From Agelaius tricolor (lineage: Eukaryota > Chordata > Aves > Passeriformes > Icteridae), in the NCBI GenBank assembly GCA_023055355.1, contig JALJCS010000001.1:99743381-99807380 (forward strand): a stretch of 64,000 nucleotides of DNA, read 5' to 3'. The translations under genes were made by a program, and so were the position numbers. The notes under the pieces were generated by a model. It was not told the origin of the DNA. It made no database searches and saw nothing but the letters and a program-made list of their open reading frames with translations. Each line of letters opens with the position of its first letter. Position 1 is the stretch's first letter. This document shows positions 13,337 to 25,200 of this stretch, piece after piece.

Positions 13337-16300
13337 CAGAAAATAAATAAGACTGAAGTTTCCATTCACTTAAAAAATACAGTGTCACTTTAATTGACTA
13401 AGAGTAAAATACTAGTGGCAACAACAGACTTCTCATTTAATTCTGCATACTTTGCAATTACTTTTAGTTGTAAATACTGCACAATTTTTTTAAAGTTAAG
13501 CATATAAAGCATATTTTTAAATGCATAACTTATATTTCAAATGCATTAACTTACAAGATTTACATAGCAGTCTTTGTGCCAGAATTCAGACTTATTTTCT
13601 TTTTAATTAGTAAGCTCATCTGACTGCATATAGATTATGAAGGAATTGAGTCATGAGCTAAAATGATAGATCATAAAATGTTTCTTAATTGCTACTGCCT
13701 CAAACTTAGAAATTTAGATTTTTCTTCAAATTCTATACTAACACAAATTTATTATATAAATATTGGATTTAGTTCTGTTTCATGCCTATGCAGTCAAGAA
13801 GAGATGTCTAGCAAAGAGAAGGCTGTGGTCAGACAAAATGTCAGTGTTATGTGAAAAAGGACAAAGTCTGCTTGGGATTAAAACCTATGAAGTTTTTATA
13901 AATGTCAAATGCTCTTTTCTGTGTAATCTCTGTTTGCAATATTTCTTTGTCCCTTTTGCTCTCACTGCTCAGTAGACTTTTTTTCTTTTTAATATAAACC
14001 CATTATGTGGTTGTCATTATTAATCTTGGTTATGAGCTACCTCTGTAATTAGCTTTTTTGGTTTTAGTAGAATATTTTATATAGTCAAGAATTTTTTGAG
14101 TATGAGTAGACTCATTAATAACACCCCTTGAGATTTTTGCCTATAAAGGTAATTTTTAGTAATTTTTAGTAACTTTCATTTTGTTTGCTCACATTATCTC
14201 ACAGCATCTTTATATATTAAGATATAGATGTTTGGAACAGGGGCAAATATCTCATACTAAAAGTGATAAAATTACTGCAGTTATGCCAAATATCAGTTAA
14301 TACCCAAGGGGCTATATCAACCTTATACAGAAACGAGGGAGATTCTTCCAAGATTTATAACGGACTGCATTATCTCTCTCTAAACTTTTTCATCTCCTGT
14401 GGTGCCAAATCTATATACTAGATTTCAGCTTGCTATATAATTTCCTGGAAAGTACCTTAAGTCTCTAAGCCGCTGTTCAATCATGACAGGGAGCTGAAAT
14501 TGAGTACAATGACCTCTATTATTTTGATTGTTACTAAATGAAATGGAATTTAGCTTGCCTTCTTTTTGTTCTAAAGCAAGGGCTGTTTTCAGAAGGGTTT
14601 AGATCAAACCATAATTCATTTTAAAATAAGAAGAAAAGATTGTTCCACTGTATTGCAAACAACGATAAAGAAGAATGGTAAATTATATTACCTTTTACTT
14701 CTTATTCTATTCATATCATCATTAGCCAAAAAACCAGATTGTTCAAGGTCAGCAGCAAGCTAGGTTGAACCCCTAGACCTCAATAACATTCTATTTTAAA
14801 AGTAATGCAAATATTCAGTAGTTTCAATATACAACATTTGTAATTGAAAACTAAGAGTAAATATATCTGAAGTTATATGTACTGATATATGAGGCTGACC
14901 TTCCTGTCACAGCAGCCTTTTCTTCTATTTTTTCCTACAGTGTCAAAACTCATTTAAAAGAAAGGACTGGATGGGGTTTGTTGTTTGTTTGTTTATTTGT
15001 TTTTATTGTAGAAGCAATGTAGCTTCCTTCTTATACAGTTTAGCAATGTTGTCATAGAAAGAAAAATAAGAAGCAAGGGAACAAAGAGAATTATTAAGGA
15101 ACCTTGATCTCATCCACTGGTAATCTCAGAACTTGTATAGGTGATGGTTAGAGTTGGGAGTCTGGGCTTATCTATAAGAACACATAATAAGCAAAAAAAA
15201 TATATACAATTTAAAGTATTTATGATAATTAGTAAGCAGGATAATCTAAACTACAGAAAGCTGCACATTTATAGCTTCATTATTCTAATTTTATTTTAAG
15301 AATTGTAGTTTTCTTAAGTTATATCGTTCACTTGTTCTGTCAAAAACTATGTAGCAGAGATGTAAAATGTCTTCTTTTACTCAATATTTTGAGGCCTCAT
15401 GAAGGACATTTTTTGTCATTTTTGTGTTTCTTCTTACAGGAATCTTTGGTAAGTTCCCCTGTTTTAAAGGCTTCAAGACTGAGCTTAATGGAAAAGATGT
15501 AAAAAAAAAAAAAAGCTTCATCATATTAAAAATATGTATAGTCTAGTCTCAGTCAGCAAAGGGTGTCTAGAATTTCATATGGGACTACATAATAATTTAC
15601 TCCTTGGAGTAGGATTGAGTATGACTGAAATAAAAAGGTTCTCCATCTGCCAAATGTTCCTACTCCTTACCTGCACAACAATTTTAACCTGTCCCTGAGG
15701 AAAATTGAAAAAATAAACCCACACTAAAGAAAGAAAAGAGAAGAAAATAACTTCAATTGACTAGCCATTTTAAAATTTGGCACCTGAAAATATTTTTTTT
15801 ATACTTTTAGGAGAGCTTTTGGTTTATTTATGAAATCTCTGAATTTCAATTTTGGATTCATTTCATTTCTCTATTTTTTTCCTTTGTTACCTGTCTTCAC
15901 TTATTCTTAGTACTTTGGGAGAAACACTAGCATTAAACTTTGACACTCTTAAAAGAAGTACTGGAAAAAACCCTCACAATATAAACCTGGTATATCCATT
16001 TGCTTTATTAGGTGCTTCAAAGTTCTTCAAAACTAATGATATTTCTCATTTCCTGTATTCCTATATTAATTCTTTTCTAGGGTGGGGAGACTAGTATTTG
16101 TGTAGTTATGGCCTAAAGACTTGGGCAAGCAGCAATTTTAAGAGAGCAGTCTATCACAGGGAAACTTCTCTTTCACCATGAATAATTCATAAACAGATAA
16201 ACTCAAAGTGTTTAAAAAGGCAATTGTCAAATGCACTTATGCAATTTAGAAGCTACAGTTTTAACCAGGAAAATATATTTTAGAAATCTAACTTTAGGAT

Positions 16301-17254
16301 AGAACTTTTTAATGTGTGATCTAATGCTCTATTTCGTCTCATTTTTTTTTTGAAAGAAGCAATAACTCTTGCTATTGTTAAGTCTTTGTTCATCGGCTTC
16401 AATACTAAGTTTAAAAGAATGGCAACTTCTTTTCCCTTATTCTCTTTAATGAAGGAGGACAGGCTAAAAATATACATCATATAAAAACTTAAATAATGCC
16501 AGTAGCCAGTGCTAAAGATGGAGTAAGCATGGCTAAAGGAAGTTATTTGCATTGTGCCTCCATTGCATAGCCATGTTGTAATGTAGTTCTCCAGTCTACT
16601 AGAAGTATGATTATTAGTCTGGACAAGACAGACAAACTAAAGCCTGTTTAGTATGGACATTCAGTTTCCCTTACACTTGAGACATTGTCAGGACAGCACA
16701 CTGTCTGCTCATTTTCAAAAGTCTGATGAAAAATTGGAGTGGACAGTGCTGAATGTCTAAAATTGATTAAGCAGTTTATAGATGAAGATGTAAGGGTTCA
16801 GTTTATCAGGAAGAAATAATGGAGCGTTGTGTCATAGCTTGTAAGTAAACTTCTCTGTTGTAGAAAACAGGCAGCAGTAGTTTCTTTAGTGATGAAGATG
16901 CAAGAAATTCCTCTGTATTCTCTATCTTCTTATCTGTAAATAGGGCTATATGTCTTTCTAGAAGGATCAAGTGAACTGTACTGCTCTTCTGTCCACAAAG
17001 AGACAGATAGGTTGAAGTCCCTTCTATCAATAAACTCTATCCATTGTATGCTTTATTTATTATTATCCTTATAAATTTACTAAAAAAAAAACAGTAATCA
17101 AACTGTTCAGTGCACATATGTAGTTTTATATGGGTAGTAAGTGGGTAAATGGAAGGTCTAAAAAATTTGTCTGCTATAATGCTAAAAAAGTTAAAAGGAT
17201 AAAAAAGAAAATTGTAAGCCTAAATTAAATAATTTAAATTGTAAGAATTTCCTG

Positions 17255-17735
17255 GGATTTGTGTGGCAAGGTTTTTGTAGCAGGGGAGGCTACAAGGCTG
17301 GCATCTCTGAGAAGCTGCAGAAGCTTCCTCTCTGTCCATCAGAGCCAAAACCAGCTGGCTCCAAGTCAGATCTGCCGCTGGCCAGGGTTGAATCCATCAG
17401 TGAGAGTGGTAGTGCCTCCAGGAGAACAGATTTAACAAGAAGAAAAAGTTATTGTGCAGGGCCAATTGCAGCAAGAGAGAGGAGTGAGAATAAGTGAGAG
17501 GAACAGCTCTGCAGACACCAAGGTCAGTGCAGAGGGAGGGGCAGGAGGTGCCCCAGGTGCTGGAACAGAGAAGCCCCTGCAGCCCATGGTGCAGCCCATG
17601 GTGAGGCAGCTGTGCCCCTGCAGCCCCAGGGAACAGAGATCCACTGCAGCCTGTGGAGGGAGAGCAGAGCCCATGCTGGAGCAGGTGGATGTGCCCCAAG
17701 GAGGCTGCAACCCCACAGGAAATCTATGATTTATT
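17255..17735 (+). mobile_element. Truncated passerine ERVL-type LTR, sense copy
   Basis: Starts with GTGTGGCAAGGTTTTTGTAGCA and proceeds through CTGAGAAGCTGCAGAAGCTTCC, GCTGGCTCCAAG, AGGAGTGAGAATAAGTGAGA, AACAGCTCTGCAGACACCAAG and repeated CAGCCCATGG motifs, to GGAGCAGGTGGATG and GAGGCTGCAACCCC. It is the same family as 3772-4354 but in the opposite orientation, and it also lacks the 3' part of the LTR. No gag, pol or env sequence adjoins it. Local GC richness produces the chance ORFs at 17397-17821. Confidence 0.77.
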
Positions 17736-18780
17736 CTCTCCTTGGAGTGAAAATCATGATAGGATATTTCTTTACTCTTGTGTAGCTGGTAAATGGCTAG
17801 CATAGATGAATTTTTAATCAAAAATTTTATGTAGTTCAGAGTTCAATATCTGAGGTGTATAATTGATTATAAACGAATCACAAAACAATTTGGTTTGAAG
17901 AAATCTTTAGGGGATAATTTTTCCCACTTCTGATCAAAAGAGAACTACGTACAAGTTGTTCAGAATTTTGTGCAGTAAATTTCTGAAAATCTCTAAGAAT
18001 AGAGCATCTCAAACTTCTCTGAGCAACCCTTTCTCTGTCATTGCCTTCTTAAAAAGTCCTTTCAAAGTACTATTTAAAGCTGTTAAACTAATTTAAATGA
18101 AGGCCTATCTACTTTTTAGGAGAATAGTTTTAATCACTTTTTTACTTGTTTCTGCTATTTCTTAAGGGGCAAAATTGTGGCATTACTTTTTAACTCATGT
18201 GGCAATATGGGTTAATATTGCTACAGCACTTCCATGTTTTTTTCCTAAATTAATACCTCTGTAAAGTATCTATAATAAAGCACTTTCTTCCTTCACAAGG
18301 GTATTGTAAGGTTTAATGGAATAATAATGTGCAGAACTCAAAATCTTCAGATGATAGTTCACATGTAAGTGCAAAGCATTACTTATTATTATTTCTGTCC
18401 CTCAGAGCATATTTAAAATGCAAAAACCACCCACATGAGGATGTTTAGATAATTTTTTACCAACACTGGTTTTCTGCTACTTTTACTAAGCTATGGGCTT
18501 TTACTATGGGCTTCATCTCACCTATATTTATCTAGTTTTCTGGAGTTCATATTTCCCAAATCCATGGCTCATAATAAGTTAGAAATAATAAAAGGCAAAA
18601 ATACTTATTATAAATTTAGCACATGTAAGCAAAATAACTTGTTTAGGAGGGAGGAGAATTTCCATTCAATAAAAATTGAAAAATTATTAAATGCATAGGG
18701 ATTTATGCAGATAAAGGGTCTATGAAAACAAATGTGTCTTTATTAATTTGATGTTTTGCCACCATAACAAAAGATCAGTG
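17736..18780. other. Unique AT-rich non-coding DNA
   Basis: Nothing recognisable on either strand. Confidence 0.5.
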
Positions 18781-19012
18781 CCAGAACACAGGTTGTAGCC
18801 CTGTAAATATGATTCTAGCCCCCATCAGGGGGTGCAGTGCAGGGGCTCAGCCTGGCCATGGCCTGAGCTGAATGTCTTTGATTTAACCCCAACCAGCGAC
18901 TGCTGCCTCACCTGATCCAGCATCAGCCTTGGGGCTGCTGTGTACACCACACACTTGTGTCCACCCTGGGTGGGACTAGATCCATGTGAAAATAGACAGG
19001 CTTCTTCCACAG
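18781..19012. repeat. GC-richer block, possible unclassified repeat
   Basis: Base composition changes abruptly against the AT-rich flanks (CCCCCATCAGGGGGTGCAGT, GGGGCTCAGCCTGGCCATGG). That is typical of an inserted element, but I cannot match it to CR1 or to the LTR families seen elsewhere in this window. No supported coding frame. Confidence 0.35.
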
Positions 19013-19500
19013 AACTTGATTATATTTTCTCAAGGTACATGTATAGGACATATTTTTCAGTTCAAAGTGTCTAAAAGCTGCACTTTAACCAGACAAAATA
19101 TTGTGGTACAATCACTTGAAATTAGAAATATGTATTACCTAACTTAGAATAAAATATGAATACATGAGGCCACATTTGAGAGCAGAGTACTATGTTGTTT
19201 TTACAGAGGATTATGTAGGGCTGAAAGAGCCCAAACAGGTTCAGTTCTATTAGTTTTTCTTTTTGGAAGCGGTTCCTGAAATTAATTGCTCCAACAATTA
19301 AACCTGAGTATTGATTAGAGAGACTCTGCTGGAGACAGCCAGGCAACAAACCAAGAACCTGCAGGCACTGAATTCTAGACATCTGTAACCCTCTCCTGTT
19401 TTCCCAAGGGCATGTCCTAGCCTCTGGAGGAACTGGAATGGGAAACTTGGCTGCCTCAGCTGACACTGAGAAAAAGATTTTAAGTAAAGAGAGTAGATGA
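19013..19500. other. Non-coding DNA left of the miniature LTR element
   Basis: No gene or repeat recognised. The 114-codon - strand ORF (19122-19466) has no recognisable domain and is probably chance. Confidence 0.45.
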
Positions 19501-19538
19501 GAATGATGTCATTTTTCTACTATTTCTAGAGTCCCATA

Positions 19539-19825
19539 TTGTTGTTATTAGATTTCTAAAGTCCATACCTCTTTGCTGTATTCTCATGGCTGCAGATCTT
19601 CGCTGCATGGATTCCTTCTTCTGCATGTTGTTCTCTCTCAGGTCAGGGCTCCTCCAAGGCTCTCCCTGACTGGCTAACCCACCCTCTTTTATCCCAGTTA
19701 TCTTCATTGGTCACAGCTGCAGCCCAATTAAGGACATTGCAGCTACAGCCCATCAAGGGCAACTGGGACCTCTGGGGCAAAGCCTCTATACAGATATTCA
19801 AATGCAATACATTTCCTCTACTATA
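19539..19825 (-). repeat. 3' LTR of the miniature element
   Basis: Direct repeat of 20129-20413 with about 95% identity by eye. It lies immediately downstream, on the - strand, of the polypurine tract. It could extend to 19507, where a CA end would abut the motif GAATGA that also follows the other LTR at 20414-20419. Confidence 0.82.
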
Positions 19826-19843
19826 TTTCCCCCTTTTCTTTTA
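19826..19843 (-). other. Polypurine tract of the miniature element
   Basis: On the - strand TAAAAGAAAAGGGGGAAA is a purine run ending exactly at the start of the 3' LTR, the place and composition expected for the plus-strand primer. Confidence 0.8.
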
Positions 19844-19883
19844 CTTAAGTTAACAGTTATACAGATGTTTAATTACAATACAT

Positions 19884-19957
19884 ACATTTCTCCATGACTC
19901 ACAGGCCATGTTCAACACACACATTTCCCCATGACTCACAGGCCATGTTCAACCCAC
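19884..19957. repeat. 37-bp tandem repeat inside the miniature element
   Basis: Two adjacent 37-bp copies (19884-19920 and 19921-19957) sharing CATGACTCACAGGCCATGTT differ at two or three positions. Further diverged units with CAAAGGC and CAGCTCTTGGCCA motifs follow to about 20090. Confidence 0.85.
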
Positions 19958-20106
19958 ACAGCTCCTTGCTCAAAGGCCATACTCTTTCACAGCTCCCTGA
20001 CCCAAAGGCTATGTTCTGTTGCAGCTCTTGGCCACCACAGCTCTCAGCTGTCTTATCTTCTGCTAGCAACCACTGCAGCTCTTGGCCATCTTATGTTCTG
20101 CTAACT

Positions 20107-20124
20107 ATCACGTCAGGATCACCA
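20107..20124 (-). other. Retroviral primer-binding site, tRNA-Trp type
   Basis: On the - strand the site starts TGGTGA and ends GACGTGAT, differing from the avian tRNA-Trp binding site by two C-to-T transitions. It sits a few bases after the 5' LTR, where reverse transcription would start. It fixes both the orientation and the class of the element. Confidence 0.82.
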
Positions 20125-20128
20125 CTTG

Positions 20129-20413
20129 TTGTTGTTATTAGATTTCTAAAGTCCATACCTCTTTGCTGTATTCTCATGGCTGCAGATCTTCACTGCATGG
20201 ACTCCTTCTTCTTCTGCATATTGTTCTCTCTCAGGTCAGGACTCCTCCAAGGCTCTCCCTGACTGGCTAACCCACCCTCTTTTATCCCGGTCATCTTCAT
20301 TGGTTACAGCTGCAGCCCAATTAAGGACATCACAGCTGCAGCCCATCAAGGACAACCGGGACCTCTGGGGCAAAGCCTCTATACAGTTATTCGAATACAT
20401 TTCCTCTACTATA
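20129..20413 (-). repeat. 5' LTR of the miniature element
   Basis: Direct repeat of 19539-19825. A TATA-like GATAAAAG lies at 20279-20286 on the - strand and is conserved in the other LTR at 19686-19693. The - strand end runs AATAACAACA just before the primer-binding site. The outer end starts TATAGTAG rather than the canonical TG in both copies. Confidence 0.85.
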
Positions 20414-20419
20414 GAATGA

Positions 20420-22065
20420 GGTAGATGAGAATATGAAGATTAGAACACCATGAAGATTAAAACATTTAATAGATATTTTGGGTTTTGTGCCACTGTTTCT
20501 CTTTAGGTGTTTATTAGGTGAAAAGAAAAGAAGCAAAAAGCATAGCAATTAAAAAACATCAGTAAAAACAATAAAGTTCATCAGAGTAACACTCAAAGGT
20601 GTGTGGACTTTGAAGGCTGCTAAAAGCCTTCAGTGGCTTTTCAGTTTCTATTCTGCCAAAAGCTTCATGCAATTTACTTCTGGAAGAAGACAGAAAGGAT
20701 TCAGGAATATTCTGGAAGGCAAGTAGCTCAGAAAATAACAGTGGTTTTACATTAAAGTGTTCTGAGTCAGAAGAGTCAGATCGTATCCTGGTCCCAAGGC
20801 ATGCCATAGTCAAGGCAGGAGGAAAGGCATTTTTATTCACCTTGTTGTGACTCAGCTTGTAGGACATCAATTGTAAAAATGGGAACAGTTAAATTATATT
20901 GATTTGTTGTTTGGGGTTTTTTTCGCCTTAATTACTTTTTATCTTGTCTTTATCTCTTCTCCTCATTGTGTTGTTTTTAAAATTCATATTGAATTTTATT
21001 TCGAAAAGAGTACTAAATTCTCTGCTACCTATTACTGAATGAATTAAGTACCTGGAACTAAATATAAAGCCATTATAAAGAAACATTTTGCTGTCAAAAT
21101 GTCCTTATTATTGTTACACATTGTAGCTATTAAGAACACTGCTCTTGTGTAGATTGCTTTCACTGTCTCTCCAACCCTTGTCTCTCTAACTCTTGTCAGA
21201 CAATTTGTTAATTATCCTGTATGACTTACAGGGTGCTGTTGTCAAATACAACTGAAGAATTGGTACTTAAAACAATTCCATCTTTTAAAAATATTATTTG
21301 TTCCATTAAGAAATTTGCCTATTATCAAGCCCCAGTATTTCATTTCTGGAAAAGTTACTTGCAAAATATTTTTATATTCAATCATACTCAACACATTTAA
21401 TATATGCAAACTAATTTTAACTGTTAAGAAATATATACCAGTGTGCAGCAATGCATAATATTTATGATCAGATCTTGTAGAAGCACTAATCTCATGGGAT
21501 TTATGTTCACTCTTCCTTTTTTTTTTTCTTAGAGTTGCTTAAAGGAGTTTTTTGTAATTAAACAGTGAAAAGTATTTCCATCATTTTCATTATTTTTCAT
21601 ATCGTCAAAGCAAAACAAGAGACATTTAGAAAATGGACCTTCTGAAGCAAAGAAAATTACAGAATATTATACAGACCAAAAAGGACATTTACACAGTTTA
21701 AGCACAAGCACATTTGAAGACTCATTCACATGTTCACAGCATGAGCAAGTCATGATAACAAAGGCAGTTAATGATCCTTTCCTTTTTCTCAAAATTTATA
21801 GCTTAAATACATTTTTACAACAAACTTTTGAGCTGTTCTCCTGAATTGCCTGTTAACATTACAATTAGAATAAAAGAAACTCATCAACTATTATCAAGTG
21901 CATGTGTCACAAAAACATATGTATTTTTACACATATTGTTGCATATATTTTGTACTAAAATGCTAAATTTCCAAACCCTTGGAGGTCTACTGTCGTCAAA
22001 CTCTACACAAGAATTTCTGCTTTCTCTCTATCTGGGTTCCCTAAGTCTTTGTATAACCAAAAAGC
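20420..22065. other. Unique AT-rich non-coding DNA
   Basis: No gene, exon or classified repeat recognised. Short T runs at 21517-21530 are the only simple sequence. Confidence 0.5.
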
Positions 22066-22262
22066 CCAACCAAAACCAATAAAAACGCCACAACCTGTGC
22101 CCCTGCCCCCCCCCCCAAAAAAACCCAAACCAAATAGACAAAAAAAACCCCAACCAAACAAAACAAAACCCACTTCAAAAAAAAACCCAAAAACAAACAA
22201 ACAAAAAACCAGACCACATAGCAAAAAAAAAAACAAAACAAAAAAACCCAAAACTCAAAACA
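22066..22262. repeat. A/C-rich, almost G-free low-complexity tract
   Basis: About 200 bp of A and C runs with a 12-nt C run near 22107-22118 and many AAACAAAAC-type motifs. The opposite strand is T/G-rich. The ORFs across it (Lys/Pro/Asn-rich on +, Phe/Gly/Leu-rich on -) are compositional artefacts. Confidence 0.9.
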
Positions 22263-25200
22263 AACAACAAAGACACAAAGTTGAGGCTCTCAGCCTTGTA
22301 CTGTTTGTCCCTCCAAGCACTTCAGAAAGGCCTAAATAATTTCACATATTGCCACACAGCCCAGATTTATGCACTCCAGTGAGATGCTGCCTTCATTTTT
22401 AGGTACAGGGGTGACAGGGATGGATGAGCATTTTACCAGTACTTTCTGTAGCCAACTGAGCCACTCAAACTGGACTCATGATGAGAAATAAACATTACTC
22501 TCATGGATGAAGGTCTTTAATTTGTACCTCGATTCTACCTACAGCTAAACTAAAAGGCTGACAAATTAGCACTGTAAGAAATAAATGGATTTTGCATGAG
22601 GAGAGAGAGGACTGTTCTCTATCTTTGTCATATCCTAATCACATATAAAACTGGGGGGGGGTCCTTTATTTTTATGACAAAAACAACTGTAAGTCAGTAT
22701 GAGCAAATGGATTTCTCGGCATTAAACTTAAATCTTGTGCAGCTGGTTTTAGCTACCAATAATGTTTCCTATTGTGTTTTTTACATTCAGATTCAATGAA
22801 TCTCAACTGAATTGACTTTATAACTGCACCCCACAGGTAGACTAAGTGTTCTTTGGGCTATTAAAGTGCCTGTTGCCCTGGAACTTTCTTGAAGTGGATA
22901 TTAAGTCCAAAGAGCAGCTGAAAGACACACAGTGAAACTTTGAAAAAAAAAAGATAGCTGCTGCTTCTCGAACTTTCTGGCCATATTTACAGTAGAATGT
23001 GATTGGTAGAGCCAAGAATATGATGAAATTGTTCATAGTTCCCAAGTAGCCTTTCTCTTATTCTCTTGGCTATATATTAGAAAAACATGTCTCAATTATA
23101 GGAGCCTCATCCTTTTCTGCAGAGATGAAACTCAGTTAAGATGCTCTCTGGACTTTCTGGAGGGTTTGTATCTCTCTTGGCTTTCCATATCTATCAAATT
23201 ATCTACAGAAATATGTAATGAAAGGCATTTCAGTGTAATGCATTGCACAGAAATATAGGAATAACTGTATCTGACCTGATAAAAATCAGAGGCAACTTCT
23301 ACTTTGCCTGAAATTGCAGACATAGTGAGCTACATTCTGCTGCTCTTGTACTATATTACTGTATTTTCTGCAGCACCCCTTGAGTTTCATGTGACATTTG
23401 AAATATTTATTTTAGGTGTAATGAAGCTTGTAAGATGTGAGTAAAAATGTGATCACTTTTTCTCTTTTTTACATATTTTTTTAAAAAAGCTTGTAGGGCT
23501 ACTTTCTGAAGTCTTTTTCAGATAATGAATCTCACATGCTAATGCTTCAAATATTTCACTGGATGAGCAAACACTAATGCCTTTCAAAGTAAAGCCATAG
23601 ATTTGTAAAAGTATTATCTGATACTTATTTTTCTGTAGTATCTAACTACTGTTCTCTGATTTTGAAAAGTGGCTGTGATTCAACATTCTTTGGTAAGCAG
23701 TGAGAGCTTTGAATATGTATCTGTTTTTCTCTTATGAAGGAATGACTGTCACATTAATCTTTGGCAAAAAAAAGGAACCTCATTAAAAAAAATCAGTCTT
23801 GAGTGATTTAATATCATCCTAAGTTGATGTATATTTATGTGCTTGTGCCATTGTACAAGAGAAAATAATTTGGTTTTGATTTTGGTTTTGTGTTTGTTTG
23901 GACAAGATGCATTTAAATGACTCTTCATGTCAGTGATACACTTTCTAAAATTTTCGTATTGACTTAGAAAATTTTTCTGCTTGTAATTCAATTCCTACTT
24001 TGCTGTAGTTTTAGTGTTTGAAGACAATCTTACCAAATCAGATCTATGCTGTGTCTTAGTCTGTGCTGTCTCCCACAGAATAAACTTAGGGATAAATTCT
24101 GACTTAAAACAGATTCCAGTAAAGAAAATGTAACTAATAATCTGATGAAGGCATAATAATAAATTTCAGAGACTTACACTCTGTTTTTAAGATCTCAGTT
24201 GGCAAATAGTCAAGATGAGACCATTAGAATCTTTATCTGAATTTTGATGTGAGAAATACTGGCAGTTGGGTCTTCTCCATGAAGTTTATTAAAGCATTAA
24301 AACAAAAATGCTAATTTCAAGAGAAATTTGCAGTATATGATGACGAGAATTACTTCTTACTGTATGAGTGGTCAGAATGGCGCATCTTGAAAAGTTGATT
24401 TTTTTTTTTTTACAACACTATTACAGCAAACCCAAGGGTAATTTGAAAGAAAAAAACATTTAACACAAAAACATGGAGTTGTGATTATAAGAATTAATGT
24501 TTATTTCTACTAGATAGACTTTATATGGAACCATATCTAAGGAATGGTGAACCTTTTACATTTCTTTCAATTTCAGTCTAGACATTGGAATTAGATATTG
24601 AAGTGCTCTCAACTTATGAGACTAATCACCATAAGAATTAGCTGGAAATTACCTGGTAAAGGTCTGTTTAAGTATTCTATTCAGGTTTGTAGAAGCCAAG
24701 CATTTCATAGAAATATCTTTATTAAAAAACTTCTGTCTAATTGTGAAATTTTCCTGGAGTTCTATTCTTCTGGAATAGGAAAGTTTCAAAATCTGTGGCT
24801 TGAACTGAATTTCCAGGGGTTCCAGAAGCCCTAAAAAAGATCCCAAAGTCAGAAAGCTCCGATGACCATGGAAAATTCCACCTCTCATCCCATTTCACTG
24901 ATTATCCAGCTTCCTTTGCCCTTGCAGTTGAGTGGAAAGCTGTATCATCTAATAATTTTAACTGATTGGAATAGAAAAAAAAGATAAAAATTTTATTTGA
25001 AAACATTCACAGAAGTGTATAAACATCATGAGCAGTTTTTTCCCAAATTATTTTTTTTCAGGTTTCTATTCCAAAGGTTCTAAAATTGATTTATCTTCCA
25101 AGACCATCTATAATCTAGTGTGACCTAACTCATCACCTGTCAACCTGCTCCCTGCTTAAGCCTGCTGTCTGCCCTACCAGATGTTGCCTAGAATTTGAGC

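Larger units (their letters stand above)
9438..17254. other. Long unique AT-rich non-coding stretch
   Basis: No exon or classified transposon recognised over 7.8 kb. Minor features are a tandem repeat at 11063-11115, a 23-nt A run at 13314-13336, a T/G-rich run near 14975-15010, and a less AT-rich block at about 12240-12640 that I cannot assign. Confidence 0.5.
19507..20413 (-). mobile_element. Miniature, non-autonomous LTR retroelement primed by tRNA-Trp (TRIM-like)
   Basis: On the - strand the order is: 5' LTR (20413 down to about 20129), primer-binding site (20124-20107), about 280 bp of interior without any reading frame, polypurine tract (19843-19826), 3' LTR (19825 to about 19539, possibly 19507). 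The LTRs are about 286 bp and differ by roughly 14 substitutions and two small indels (about 95% identical). The primer-binding site matches the avian retrovirus tRNA-Trp site at 16 of 18 positions. No gag, pol or env remains, so mobilisation must have relied on proteins of a related endogenous retrovirus. The 31 bp between 19507 and 19538 are present only on the 3' side. It may be a deletion derivative of a full provirus or a real miniature family. Confidence 0.82.

Noticed and set aside
17397..17821. ORFs of 91-129 codons on both strands
   Set aside because: They lie inside the GC-rich LTR copy and its edge, and overlap in several frames; repeat artefacts.
19894..20262. 122-codon + strand ORF
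   Set aside because: Runs antisense through the interior and LTR of the miniature retroelement; no protein similarity.
22003..22339. Lys/Pro-rich and Phe/Gly-rich ORFs
   Set aside because: Produced by the A/C-rich low-complexity tract; no real protein composition.
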